Below, piece by piece: positions 1-13,200 of a DNA stretch of 64,000 nt. A model generated the notes under the pieces. That model did not search any database. It worked only from the letters and a program-made list of their open reading frames with translations, and had not been told where the DNA came from. Position 1 is the stretch's first letter. Every line of letters begins with the position of its first letter. Source of the DNA: Acidobacteriota bacterium (lineage in GTDB: Bacteria; Acidobacteriota; Vicinamibacteria; Vicinamibacterales; UBA2999); NCBI GenBank assembly GCA_963169195.1, contig CAUJDN010000088.1, forward strand, positions 1 to 64,000, written 5' to 3'. The position numbers and the translations under genes are program-made.

Positions 1-728
1 TTTGGCGCGACGCACTTTGGCTTGGTGGTCAATCGCTGTACCGTGGCGTGTGCGACCACGCGTTTTGGCCACTTGGTCGGCCAAGCCCGCGGCCAGGGGG
101 GTGGTCGCCCACGCCACGCTGTCTCTGCCTCAGCCGGAGAGGGTGGTCGTCGAACGCGTCGGTGCAGGCGGCTTGCAGGCATGTAGATCCGCGTCGTGAA
201 CGGCGGCCGTCGCGATGAGATTGTCCGGCTCGCAACTCGCGCGCTCAAGGCGCTCCGCGCTTCCTCGGTTGCGCTCCGCCCGCGCTGCGCGCGGCTGACG
301 GCCTTGACCGCGCGAGCCGCGACCCGTGTCCTAGCAACTATCGACGGCCCGCAACGGAAGTGCTTGACGATGGTCGGCGGCAGCGTTACTGTCGGATTAT
401 CTTCGCCGGCTGTTGTTGGCAGCCCCCTCCCGCATCGCCCGATGTGGAGCACGTTCGGATCGGCGGTCTCAGACCCCGGTTCGTTACCACTTCTCAAACC
501 ACTTCCTGGTTGTCCCTTCGTGCGACGTCACGTCCGCGGAACTGACAACCGAATCGGACTGCGCTTCGGTCCCAGGCCAGGCGCGGATCCGACCGTGCAC
601 CAGACGTCCAATCATCACGCTGCCACGGCGATACGCCTGTCAGAAGTCGATACGTCGGGAGATGCGCTCAGCGCGCCCATTCACCGTGAACAACAACGGC
701 ATCGACGCTCGGAATGGGCAGGCGTATC

Positions 729-920
729 ATGGCCGAAAGACGACGACCACCAACGGGACGCGGCCGGCGGAATCGGGTTCGCGCTCGTGCAAGGGACATC
801 GGATGTAGCATCGACGCCGCGGACGACTCGCTTCGCGCGTTCGTTCGCGCCCTGGCGCGGCAGGCCGCACGCGAGTGCTTCGAGTTGGAGATGAAGCAGC
901 TGTCGCGCACGATTCAGTGA
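729..920 (+). CDS. small basic protein immediately upstream of recombinase
   Basis: MAERRRPPTGRGRRNR...LRAFVRALARQAARECFELEMKQLSRTIQ; stop at 918-920, 1 nt before the recombinase start. Confidence 0.45.
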   Translation: MAERRRPPTGRGRRNRVRARARDIGCSIDAADDSLRAFVRALARQAARECFELEMKQLSRTIQ

Positions 921-921
921 C

Positions 922-2604
<1,683 letters not shown>

Positions 2605-2727
2605 ACACTTGAACCTCGATTGTAGCACACAAGGCCGCGCCGTCGAGGTGGGCGTATCGGCCTCTGCCCTCACCCGTCGGTCGCCCGGATCCGCGCGCTC
2701 CGCTCGCGCGATTCCAGGGCTTCGGCG

Positions 2728-3363
2728 TCAGCGTGCCGCCAGCCAGGCGCGCGTGCGGGGCGCCGCATCACCCGCCGCCAGGACCCGCGACAGATCGGCC
2801 GGCACATCCACGTCGAACCAGGGATCGACCAGCGCCACCGACCAGCCCGCGGCATGCGCGGCGTCGAGCGTCTGCCGGAGGACATCCCGCGTGCCCCACG
2901 CGATGCCGTCGAAGAGCGGCGGCCGCGGCCGCGGGAGCGCCACCAGATAGTACCCCCCGTCCTCCGCCGGCCCCAGCACGACATCGTCCCCGTGCTCGAG
3001 CGCGGCACACGCATCGGCCAGCCGGGATGGCGGCACCGACGGCAGGTCCGAGCCGATGAGCACGACGTGCCGGGCCCCGTCGGCGAACAGGTGCGCGAAG
3101 GCCTCGGCCATCCGATGGCCGAGATCCCCGTCGCCCTGCGGCTCCAGGCGCACGTCATCGCCCACGAGCGCCCGCATCTCCCGGAGCCCCGTGACCGGCG
3201 TGTAGAACACCGTCACCGGCATGCCCGCCGCGGAGGCCTGCGCCAGCGTGTCCAGCAGCAACGCCTCGCGCAGCGCGCGGGCATCGTCAGGCGAAAGTCC
3301 GGCCGTCAGTCGCGTCTTGCCCCCGCCCGACGGCGCGCGCGCCAGCACCGCGACCGCGCGCAC
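2728..3363 (-). CDS. TIGR04282/DUF2064-family glycosyltransferase
   Basis: VLARAPSGGGKTRL...VVLIGSDLPSVPP...VVLGPAEDGGYYLVAL. Confidence 0.85.
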   Translation of the reverse strand: MRAVAVLARAPSGGGKTRLTAGLSPDDARALREALLLDTLAQASAAGMPVTVFYTPVTGLREMRALVGDDVRLEPQGDGDLGHRMAEAFAHLFADGARHVVLIGSDLPSVPPSRLADACAALEHGDDVVLGPAEDGGYYLVALPRPRPPLFDGIAWGTRDVLRQTLDAAHAAGWSVALVDPWFDVDVPADLSRVLAAGDAAPRTRAWLAAR

Positions 3364-3996
3364 TCACGCCTCGCCGCGCACCGGCACCCGCGCCGCCAGC
3401 GACGCCTGGCGCGCCCGCCGCCACACGCGCGCCGCCAGCAGCACGCCGACGATGGCCGCGTAGTACATCGGGTTGGTGGTGTCGAGCTTCACCTTCCAGA
3501 GGTAGTGCAGCACGGCGGCGATGGCGGTGATGTAGATCAGCCGGTGCAGCAGGTTCCACGTCCGCCCGCCCAGGCGCCGGATCCAGCCCTGCGAGGACGT
3601 GAGCGCCAGCGGAATCATCAGCACGAAGGCCGTGAACCCCGCCGTGATGTACGGCCGCTTCACCACATCGTCCCAGACGCCCGCGAACATCAACGAGTGG
3701 TCGAGGACGAAGTACGTCAGGAAGTGCAGGCTGCCGTAGAAGAAGGCGAAGAGCCCCGCCATGCGGCGGAAGTGGATGATCGGATTGAAGCCCGTGAGCC
3801 AACGCACGGGCGTGATGGCGAGGGTGATGACGATGAAGCGCAGCGTCCAGATGCCGGTGTGGTTGGTGATGGTCTCCACCGGGTTGACGCCCAGGTCGCC
3901 CCAGAACGCGCCGTAGACGAGCCAGGCGAACGGCCCGAGCGAGGCGAGGAAGACAACAGGCTTGACGACACGGCGGACAGCAGTGGTGGAGGTCAC
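3364..3996 (-). CDS. msrQ: MsrQ-type heme-binding membrane subunit (ferric reductase-like)
   Basis: GIWTLRFIVITLAITPVRWLTG...SLHFLTYFVLDHS...NLLHRLIYITAIAAVLHYLWKVK; adjacent to msrP. Confidence 0.9.
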   Translation of the reverse strand: MTSTTAVRRVVKPVVFLASLGPFAWLVYGAFWGDLGVNPVETITNHTGIWTLRFIVITLAITPVRWLTGFNPIIHFRRMAGLFAFFYGSLHFLTYFVLDHSLMFAGVWDDVVKRPYITAGFTAFVLMIPLALTSSQGWIRRLGGRTWNLLHRLIYITAIAAVLHYLWKVKLDTTNPMYYAAIVGVLLAARVWRRARQASLAARVPVRGEA

Positions 3997-4060
3997 GTTA
4001 CGTGGCGCGAGGTCGACCGATCCCGGACCCGCTCAGTCGGCAATCATCGATGGGTGCGTC

Positions 4061-5032
<972 letters not shown>

Positions 5033-5312
5033 CAGGGACCTCTGAAACAGACGGGAACCGGGAGCCGAGCCCCCCAAGACCTCACGCCCCCCACATGGTA
5101 CAACGCCGGCAGACTCGGGTCCTTCGCGCGGCGGCGCCACCAGGCCTCCTGCCCTGCCGGCAGGCCGCTGGGTACAACACTGCCCCTTTAGAGCCCGGAT
5201 CCAGCCCTCACGTTTCAGCCGCCGACCGCAGCCGCATCCGAGAACTCGTCGTCGTCCCCGGTTGCCGATAGGATGAGCTTTGCATCGGACACGACGTGGC
5301 CGCGGAACAGGA

Positions 5313-5996
5313 ATGACCATGGACACCAACACGAATGCAACTCGACGCTTCGTTGTGCCTCCGGCGGTGCTGTCCACGGCATCGCACGAGCTTCGCGGTC
5401 CCCTGGGCGTGGCGCGTGGGCACCTGCGGCTGCTGGCCCAGGACGAGGGCGTCGACCCGAGGATCGCGAAAGCCGTCGGCGACGCCAGCCGCGCCCTGGA
5501 TCGCATGACGGGCCTCCTGGACGAGCTGAGTCGCTACGCGCAGTGGGCCCGCGGCGAATCAGGGATCGCACCGGCTCGCGCGTCGCTCCGCGAGGTGCTG
5601 ACCCAGGCAGCCGCCCGGGCGGTGTCGGCCGCGGGAGGAGGCGGCCTGACGGCCGAGATCCGATCCTCCGCAGACGTGGTCGCCGAGGTGGACCTCCAGC
5701 GGCTCGCCGAGGCGTGCGCGTCCCTGGTGATCGCGGTTGCCCGTGCGCACGCCGGGGCGCCGGCGGTGAGCCTCGCGGTCTCGGGAACGAGCCGCGGCGC
5801 CATCCTGCGCATTGAGCCTCTTCCGATGGTCCGGGGACGGCTGGAAACGCGCCCGCCCGACCTGGGCCGCGGCGGCATGGGACTGGCCGTGCCCTTCGCG
5901 GATCTCGTCACGCGGGCCCACCGCGGGGTATTGACGGAACAGTGGAGTGCCGACACGTGGTACGGGTACCGCGTCCGGCTGCCCGGCCCGGCGTAG
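5313..5996 (+). CDS. histidine-kinase-like protein: HisKA H-box, degenerate ATPase domain, no sensor
   Basis: [22 protein letters not shown]-term [21 protein letters not shown]; no clear N-box. Confidence 0.6.
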   Translation: MTMDTNTNATRRFVVPPAVLSTASHELRGPLGVARGHLRLLAQDEGVDPRIAKAVGDASRALDRMTGLLDELSRYAQWARGESGIAPARASLREVLTQAAARAVSAAGGGGLTAEIRSSADVVAEVDLQRLAEACASLVIAVARAHAGAPAVSLAVSGTSRGAILRIEPLPMVRGRLETRPPDLGRGGMGLAVPFADLVTRAHRGVLTEQWSADTWYGYRVRLPGPA

Positions 5997-6098
5997 TGGG
6001 AGCTCGGCTTTTTGACAGAAACGGACTCCAGGGTGTACTCTCACCGTCCGAGGCCGGTGAACGCTGTCGAATCCGAGCCCTGGCCACGAGGATCCTGC

Positions 6099-6983
6099 AT
6101 GAGCGACAAAATCTCCCGGGCAGATCAGACTTCCCCGAAAGACGTCTCGCGTCGCGAGGCAATGAAGACGGCACTCAAGGCCGGCGCGTACGCGGCCCCG
6201 GTGATCATTGCCGCCAGCGTGCCCAACCCGGTCAGCGCCCAGGTGACGGGCCCGACGGGCACGCTCACGGGCACGGTGACCAACGCCGCCAACGGCCAGC
6301 CCATCTCGGGCGCCACCGTGTCGGTGAACGGCGCATCGACGACCACCAACGCGAGCGGCGCCTTCACCCTCGCCAACGCCCCGGCCGGGGCGCAGACGGT
6401 CGCGACCAGCGCCTCCGGCTTCACGTCGCGGACCGACGCGGTGAACATCCCGGCGGGTGGCACGGTGAACGTCAGCATCTCCCTGGTGCCGATCTCCGTG
6501 GGCACGGGCGTCTCCATCGTCCTCACCTGGGGCGCGCAGCCGAGCGATCTCGACTCGCACCTCGTCGGCCCCGACGGCAGCGGCGGGCGGTTCCACTGCT
6601 ACTACGGTAACGAGAACCCGGTCCCGTTCGTCTCGCTGGACATCGATGACGTCACGGCCTTCGGGCCCGAGACCATCACGGTGTCGCAGGTGTCGGGCAG
6701 CTTCGTCGCCGGCAGTTACAGCTACTACGTGCGTAACTTCAGCGGTAGCCCGGCCTTCAATGTGTCGAGCGCGGTCGTCACGGTGTTCGCCGGGGGATCG
6801 CAGGTGGCACAGTACCCGGTCGGCTCTGCGACGGGCGACCCCGCCCAGCGCATCTGGTCGGTGTTCGGCTTCACGCTGACCGCCAGCGGCGCCGGAGCGT
6901 CGATCACGCCGGTCCAGCAGTTCATGGCTGACGCCAGCGCGCCGACGTTCGGGCCGTTCCCGCCGAAGAGCAGCACGAGGTAG
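6099..6983 (+). CDS. Tat-type exported protein with carboxypeptidase-regulatory-like domain and DUF2135 (YfaP-like) domain
   Basis: SRREAMKTALKAGAYAAPVIIAA signal; LTGTVTNAANGQPISGATVSVNG; VSIVLTWGAQPSDLDSHLVGPDG...SLDIDDVTAFGPETITV. Confidence 0.75.
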   Translation: MSDKISRADQTSPKDVSRREAMKTALKAGAYAAPVIIAASVPNPVSAQVTGPTGTLTGTVTNAANGQPISGATVSVNGASTTTNASGAFTLANAPAGAQTVATSASGFTSRTDAVNIPAGGTVNVSISLVPISVGTGVSIVLTWGAQPSDLDSHLVGPDGSGGRFHCYYGNENPVPFVSLDIDDVTAFGPETITVSQVSGSFVAGSYSYYVRNFSGSPAFNVSSAVVTVFAGGSQVAQYPVGSATGDPAQRIWSVFGFTLTASGAGASITPVQQFMADASAPTFGPFPPKSSTR

Positions 6984-7019
6984 GGCCGCGCCCGATTCTG
7001 GCGCGTATTCGCGATGATC

Positions 7020-7048
7020 TGTGGCTGCGAGCGACCCTCGCAGCCACA
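7020..7048 (+). terminator. 12-bp stem hairpin between the YfaP-like gene and pqqD-like gene (terminator/attenuator candidate)
   Basis: TGTGGCTGCGAG-cgacc-CTCGCAGCCACA, followed by gccgtttct. Confidence 0.6.
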
Positions 7049-7079
7049 GCCGTTTCTGCCCTGCCGCCCTCGCCCGGCC

Positions 7080-7388
7080 ATGCCCGACCCCGAGCCAGTG
7101 ACTCCCCCTCCAGACGCGCCTCCCGCGCGCGATCCCCGCGTGCTGGACGAGCTGCTCGCCGACGGCAGCATGGTGCTCTACCACACCGCGTCGCGGAAGC
7201 TGATGACGCTCAACCCCACGGCCGCCCTGGTGTGGGAGTACTGCGACGGCGAGCACACCATCGAGCAGATCACCAGCGAGGTACGCGCCGTGTTCCCCGC
7301 GGTCTCGACGATTGCGGACGATGTCGCCGGCGTGTTGAACGACCTCCGGGCGCGCGAGATGCTTCGCCTGCCGCAGGCGCCCTCGTGA
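7080..7388 (+). CDS. PqqD family protein (RiPP recognition element-like)
   Basis: DGSMVLYHTASRKLMTLNPTAALVWEYCDGEHTIEQITSEV...VAGVLNDLRAREML. Confidence 0.85.
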   Translation: MPDPEPVTPPPDAPPARDPRVLDELLADGSMVLYHTASRKLMTLNPTAALVWEYCDGEHTIEQITSEVRAVFPAVSTIADDVAGVLNDLRAREMLRLPQAPS

Positions 7389-8245
7389 CCGACGCATCAC
7401 CGGACACCCGTGCGGACGCCGTGCGCCGCAGAATCGGCCCGCACGACGTCGCCGTCGTCGTTCCCGACCGCTCGGATCGCGCGGCCGTGGAGGCCATCCT
7501 CGGCGGCTTTCCGCGGATCGGGGAAGGGGCGGCAGGCGAGGCGACGTACGCCCTCCGTCGGGACGCGGCGGGCGGCTGGGAATTCTGGTCGGGGGGCACG
7601 CGCACGCACCAGGCGACGACGCTGGAGGACGGCCTGCTGGCCCTCGAATGGCAGGTCGTCACGGACCTGCTCGCACGAACCGACGACCGGTTCCACCTGC
7701 ACGGCGCGGCGCTGGCCGATCCCTCGGGCTCCCTGAGCGTGCTCGTGCTGGGTGAGTCGGGGGTGGGCAAGACCACCGTGGCGCTCGCGCTGATCGCGAG
7801 GGGCTTCCGGCCCTTCACCGACGACGTCATCCTGCTCGATCCCGAGAGCCTGGCACCCTCGACCTTCGAGCGGGCGTTCCACGTCGATGCGACGACCCGC
7901 ACCCTCGTCAACGGACTGCCTCACGACCCGGCGTGGGAAGTGCCGGGCGTGCCCGGCGGGTACTTCCTGCCGGCAACGTGGGCACGGGAGCCATTGCCCG
8001 TGCGTGCGGTCATCGTGCCAAAGGCCCGGGACCACGCGCGGCCGCTGCTCGTGGGCCTGCCCATCGCCGAGGCCGCCACGACAATCCTCGGATTCAGCGG
8101 ATCGCTCGAGCACGCGCCGGCGCTATCATTGAGGACCGCCGCACGCCTGACAGCCTCGGCGCCCTGCTATGCGCTCTACGCGGGCCCGCTGGCACCGACC
8201 GCGCAGTTCCTTGCGGAGGCGGTCGAGGGGTTGCGGGCCGGGTGA
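7385..8245 (+). CDS. HPr kinase-like P-loop protein (HprK-related)
   Basis: HLHGAAL...VLVLGESGVGKTTVALALIARGFRPFTDDVILLDPE; GTG start overlapping the pqqD stop. Confidence 0.85.
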   Translation: MTDASPDTRADAVRRRIGPHDVAVVVPDRSDRAAVEAILGGFPRIGEGAAGEATYALRRDAAGGWEFWSGGTRTHQATTLEDGLLALEWQVVTDLLARTDDRFHLHGAALADPSGSLSVLVLGESGVGKTTVALALIARGFRPFTDDVILLDPESLAPSTFERAFHVDATTRTLVNGLPHDPAWEVPGVPGGYFLPATWAREPLPVRAVIVPKARDHARPLLVGLPIAEAATTILGFSGSLEHAPALSLRTAARLTASAPCYALYAGPLAPTAQFLAEAVEGLRAG

Positions 8246-8304
8246 CGTGAGCAGTGAGCACGGAGAAGCACGACATGGCGCGGACGGTGCGTGCCGTTCA
8301 CGTC

Positions 8305-9534
8305 TCACTGCTCACCTGCCCGCCGTCCCACCCTGAGGGCGAGCCGCTTCGCGGAGCCCACGACCGCACTGCCCGCCTCGATGCCTCGATGCTCGAGGTA
8401 CTCGCGGCCCGGCAACAGCACCCAGCGCAGCACGCGGAGGCGCGCCCGCACACCGCGGACGCGGCTGAGCGCGGCGCCCAGCGGCCAGACGCCGGGGCCT
8501 TCGACGGTCAGGTCCGCCGACGGGATCCCGTCCACGTGGCGCATCAGCCGACGCAGATCCCGCTGCGCCAGCGAGAAGGCCGACGCGGGCCCGAGGCCCG
8601 CCCGCAGATCTTCCACCTGCGCCTGCGAGATGGGCGCGGCCGCAAAGCGGCGCGCGGCCTCGAGTGCAGCGCTCACCGGCGCCACCACGCGCAGGTCGGC
8701 CGCACACGCCGCCACATACTGCCAGTCGAGGCCTGGCCGGCGCCGCACGATGCGCGCGATGTCGTGGAGCCAGACCAGCCGGAAGTTCAGGTGCTTGGCC
8801 GCCAGGTGCGTGGTGACGTGCAGCAGCAGATCCTCAGGTGACATCACGCGTCCGGCGCCATCCGGCGCGGGTGTGGACCGCTCCCACACGAGCGCCGCGT
8901 GCCGGCGGAGCGCCGCCGTGTAGGCCGGGTCCAGGTCGGTCAACCGGCCGACGGCCAGCTCGAGCGGCGCGGGACGATACTCGATGAGGGAGTCGACGCC
9001 CTCGCGCGAGGCGAACCAGCCGTAGTCCCGCGAGGCGAGGTCGAGCCACTCGTCCTCGACGTACGAGGGGGCATGGTCCACCTCGGCGTAGCCCTGCCGC
9101 TGCAGCAGCTCGCCCATCCGGGCCACGTCCTGCGGGCGCACGAGCAAATCGAGATCGCTCAACGGGCGGAGCGCCGGCGCGGGATAGTACGCGGGCGCCA
9201 GCTCGGCGCCCTTGAGGGGCATCACGTCGATGCCAGCCTCCGTCGCCGCGCGCAGCACCGTCCGGAGTTCCTCGAGGAGGAGGCGATTGCGGAAGTGCCG
9301 GGTCCAGTACGCCTCGTGCAGCGCGGCCTTCGTCGCCTGATCCACGAGCACCTCCGGGTGGCGGCCCAGCCAGTCGTGCAGCAGGGGCGCCACACCCTGG
9401 CGCTCCGACGCGCGCACCAGGTACACGAGGTCGGGAGGCGCACCGACAGGGGCCGCCGCGCCGTTGTCGTCCGCACGGGTGGCCGCAATCAGCAGCGCGT
9501 TCTCGGCGGTGAATCCGGCAGGACGGTCGGGCAC
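8305..9534 (-). CDS. nucleotidyltransferase family protein (PF14907-type)
   Basis: GIDVMPLKGAELAPAYYPAPALRPLSDLDLLVRPQDV. Confidence 0.85.
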   Translation of the reverse strand: MPDRPAGFTAENALLIAATRADDNGAAAPVGAPPDLVYLVRASERQGVAPLLHDWLGRHPEVLVDQATKAALHEAYWTRHFRNRLLLEELRTVLRAATEAGIDVMPLKGAELAPAYYPAPALRPLSDLDLLVRPQDVARMGELLQRQGYAEVDHAPSYVEDEWLDLASRDYGWFASREGVDSLIEYRPAPLELAVGRLTDLDPAYTAALRRHAALVWERSTPAPDGAGRVMSPEDLLLHVTTHLAAKHLNFRLVWLHDIARIVRRRPGLDWQYVAACAADLRVVAPVSAALEAARRFAAAPISQAQVEDLRAGLGPASAFSLAQRDLRRLMRHVDGIPSADLTVEGPGVWPLGAALSRVRGVRARLRVLRWVLLPGREYLEHRGIEAGSAVVGSAKRLALRVGRRAGEQ

Positions 9535-9598
9535 GCACGGGCTCCGGTGCGGTGGGATCGAAGCGGGGGACTCGGCCTATACTAGCGCGCGTAGACGC

Positions 9599-10291
9599 AT
9601 GGGATCGCTCCGCCGCCCACTCCGCCTGCTCGCGAGCGTCGTGCTGCCGGCGGCCCTCGCCGCCCCCGCCGCGGCGCAGGTTCGGCTCGCCGACGAGTCG
9701 GATCGCGCGGCCTTCCGCGCCTGGTTCGTCCTGCTCGCCGAGGCGCAGTTCGAGCGGGCGGCACCCGAGGTGACCGACTGCGCGGCACTCGTGCGCTTCG
9801 CGTTCCGCGAGGCGCTGCGCCCGCACTCACCCGAATGGGCGCGCCTCGTGGCGCTGCCCTTCACGCCCCAGTTCCCTGACGTGCGGTCCGCGCCCACGGC
9901 GACACCCGGCGCCTGGCCGCTCTTCCGCGTCAGCGACACGGCTCCCGCCCGCTACGGCGAGTTCGCCGACGCGAAGACGCTGGTCGCGCTCAACACGGTG
10001 GCCGTCGGCCGCGACGCCTCTCGCGCCCGTCCGGGCGACCTGCTCTACTTCCGACAGCCCGGCCAGTCGCAGCCGGATCACCTGATGGTCGTCGTCGGGC
10101 GCTCGTTCTTCGACGAGGACGGGGCCGACTGGGTCGTCTACCACACCGGGCCCTCGGAGGAGGGCCCGGGCGAGGTCCGCAAGGTGCGGCTCGAGGCACT
10201 GGCCCGGCATCCCTCGGCACGCTGGCGTCCCGCGCCGGCCAACCCCCATTTCGCTGGCGTGTTCCGCCTCGCCGCCCTGCACACGCCATGA
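9599..10291 (+). CDS. DUF1175 (YfaT-like) secreted protein
   Basis: signal peptide; VTDCAALVRFAFREALRPHS...ARPGDLLYFRQPGQSQPDHLMVVVG; adjacent to the A2M gene. Confidence 0.8.
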   Translation: MGSLRRPLRLLASVVLPAALAAPAAAQVRLADESDRAAFRAWFVLLAEAQFERAAPEVTDCAALVRFAFREALRPHSPEWARLVALPFTPQFPDVRSAPTATPGAWPLFRVSDTAPARYGEFADAKTLVALNTVAVGRDASRARPGDLLYFRQPGQSQPDHLMVVVGRSFFDEDGADWVVYHTGPSEEGPGEVRKVRLEALARHPSARWRPAPANPHFAGVFRLAALHTP

Positions 10292-13200
10292 GTCCGACGC
10301 ATCGCGCACTGCTCCTGGCGCTGCTGATGCTCTTCTGCGGCACCGCCGCTCTCCGGGCGCAGCCTGTCGCTGACGGCGATGCCGACAGCCGTCCGGCCTT
10401 CTCGCTCTCGACGCGCGAGGTCTTCACGACACGCGATGCCCCGCACTTCTACCTGACGTTCCGGCGCGTGCCCCGGCTGGACGTGCGCGTCTACAAGGTG
10501 CGCGACCCGTTTGCGTTCTTCGCCGGGCTCAGGGACCCGCACCAGTCCGGGACCGACGAGCCCTACGCCGTGCCGCAGGAACGGTCGTGGATCGAGCGGC
10601 TGTCGGACTGGAAGCGACGCCAGCGCTCCGCGCTCCGCAGCGTCGCGCGCGCGCAGCTGAGCCATCGGTACCGGACGGTGCGGCGAGCGGCCAGCGACAA
10701 GACCGAGACGGCCCAGCGTGTCCAGTTGAACGTGAACACCTTCGCCCAGGTCCCGCTCCTCAATCCGGACCAGCTGATCACGTCGTGGCGCGAACTGCTG
10801 CCCGACCACCGGGACGCCGAGGTGCGTCGCGTGCCGCTGTCCGTCTCCGAGCCGGGCGTCTACCTCGTGGAGGCCGTCCACGAGCTGCTCCGCGCCTACA
10901 CCATCGTGATCGTCTCGGACATCGGGGTCGTGACGAAGAGCTCGCCGGGCCAGGTGCTGATGTTCGCCGCCAACCGCTTCACGGGCGAGCCGGTCCCGGC
11001 CTGCGACGTCCGTGTGATTGCCGCACGGAAGGCCGTGGCCCAGGGCACCACGTCTGCCGATGGCGTCTTCCTCACCGACCTGCCCGAGGATACCGAGCAG
11101 GTCGTGGGGGTGGCGCGCTGCGGCGACGAGGTCGCGGCCACGGATCCCGGCGCGTGGACGCTGACGCCGCCGGCGCGCGAGCTCGTCGGCTACATCTACA
11201 CGGACAAGTCCATCTACCGCCCTGGCCAGACGATGCACGCCAAGGCCATCCTCCGGTGGCGCGAGCGCGACGCCCTGGTGCCCTTCGGCCGACCCGAGGC
11301 GGAACTCGTGGCCGCCGACCCGAACGACAAGGTGGTGTTCCGCCGGACCATCAGGACCGACGGCTTCGGATCCATGGCCGCCACCATCCCCCTGCCTGTA
11401 ACGGCCGCGCTCGGCACCTACACCCTGCGGGTCCAGAGCGGCGACATGGTCGCCACCAGCGCGTTCGAGGTGCAGGAGTACCGGAAGCCGGAGTTCGAAG
11501 TCACGGTGACGCCCGCGTCCCGCTTCGTCCTTCAGGGCCGCGAGGCCCTCGTCACGGTCCAGGCCCGCTACTACTTCGGGCAGCCCGTGGCCGGTGGCCG
11601 TCTGCACTGGGTCGTCAACCAGCAGCCCTACGACTCGCCACTTCGGTGGGACGAGGGGCTGGAAGGGGGCGAGAGCGGCTACTGGTACGGCGACGACCAG
11701 ACCGACCAGGGCGACGTGCGGCTCGACGCCGACGGCCGCGCGGAGCTTCGCATCCGGCTGCCGGAGAGCGAGAACGCGCGCGACTACAGCGCGCGCATCG
11801 AGGCGCAGGTGGTTGATGCCAGCGATCGCCAGGTGTCGGGCAACACCGTCGTACACGCCACGTGGGGCTCGTTCCTGCTGTCGGCGCGCCTGGGCAACTA
11901 CGTCTTCCGCCCGGGCAGCCGCGCGGAGGTGTCGGTGCGCGCGGTGGACTATCAGGGCGCCCCGAGGTCCGGGGTCCCACTGACCCTGGACCTCGACCGC
12001 CTCGAGTACCGCGAGGGCTACTACGGCGAACCCGTGGCCACGCGCGTCATGAGGACGACGGCCACGACCGACGCCGAGGGCCGCGCCAGCGCAGCCGTCA
12101 CGCTGCCCCCTGGCCAGTCCGGCAGCTTCCGCGTGACGATCACGGCCACCAGTGAGGGCCGCGCGGTGACCGAGCAGGCGTGGCTCTGGGTGCCGGGGCC
12201 ACAGGACACCGACGTCGTGGACGAGGGCGATCGGTACCTCGAACTGCTGGCGGATCGCCGAGCCTACGCGCCCGGTGACGTCGCACGCTTCGTCGTCCGG
12301 GGCGAGCCCATCGCGGGCCCCATCCTCGTCACCAAGGAAGGCCAGCACGTCTCGTGGCACCGCGTGCTGCGGCTCTCTGCCAGCGACGCCATCGAGGTCC
12401 CGGTGGAGCCTGGCGACGTGGGCGACGTGTACGTGAACGTCACGTTCATGCGCGATGGACGACTCTACCGCGCGGAGCGGCGCATCGGCGTGCCCGCCAC
12501 CGAGCGCACGCTGACCGTCACCATCACCGCTGACCAGGCGATCTCCCGGCCGCAGGAGCCAGGGTCGTTCACCGTGCAGGTGACCGACCAGGCAGGGCAG
12601 CCGGTTCGCGCGCAGGTCAGCCTCGCCGTCATCGACGAGGCGGTATTCGGCGTGCGCCCCGACGACACGCCCGACCCGACACGCTTTTTCTACCGGCGTG
12701 AATACTCGCGGGTCGGCACGTCCTTCTCCCGGGAGTACTACTTCACGGGCTTCTCGGGCCGCGAGCGCCTGCAACTCGCCGGCCGCCGGCGACGGCCATT
12801 CACTCTGGCGGATTTCAAGGGCGAGAAGTCGCCGCAGCCGGCGGTGCGCAAGGACTTCCCCGACGCCATCTACTGGATCCCGGATCTGGTGACCGATGCC
12901 GCGGGGCGCGCCCGCGTCGCGGTGAAGTATCCCGATGCGCTCACGACCTGGCGGCTCACGGCTCGCGCGATCACGGAGGACACGCGCGTCGGCGCCACTG
13001 TTGCCCGCACCACCACCACCAAGGACCTCATCGTCCGCATCGTGACTCCACGGTTCCTGACCGAGGGCGACGAAGTGGTGATGCCGACCATCCTCCACAA
13101 CTACCGCGAGCAGGCGCGCACGGCATCGGTGGACGTGCGCGTGACCGGCCTCGACGTGGTGAACGGCATGGCGACGTCGGCCAGCGGCCTCACGCTGGCC

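Noticed and set aside
196-894. 232-aa ORF at the left edge
   Set aside because: No recognisable domain and composition typical of spurious frames; likely degenerate element DNA.
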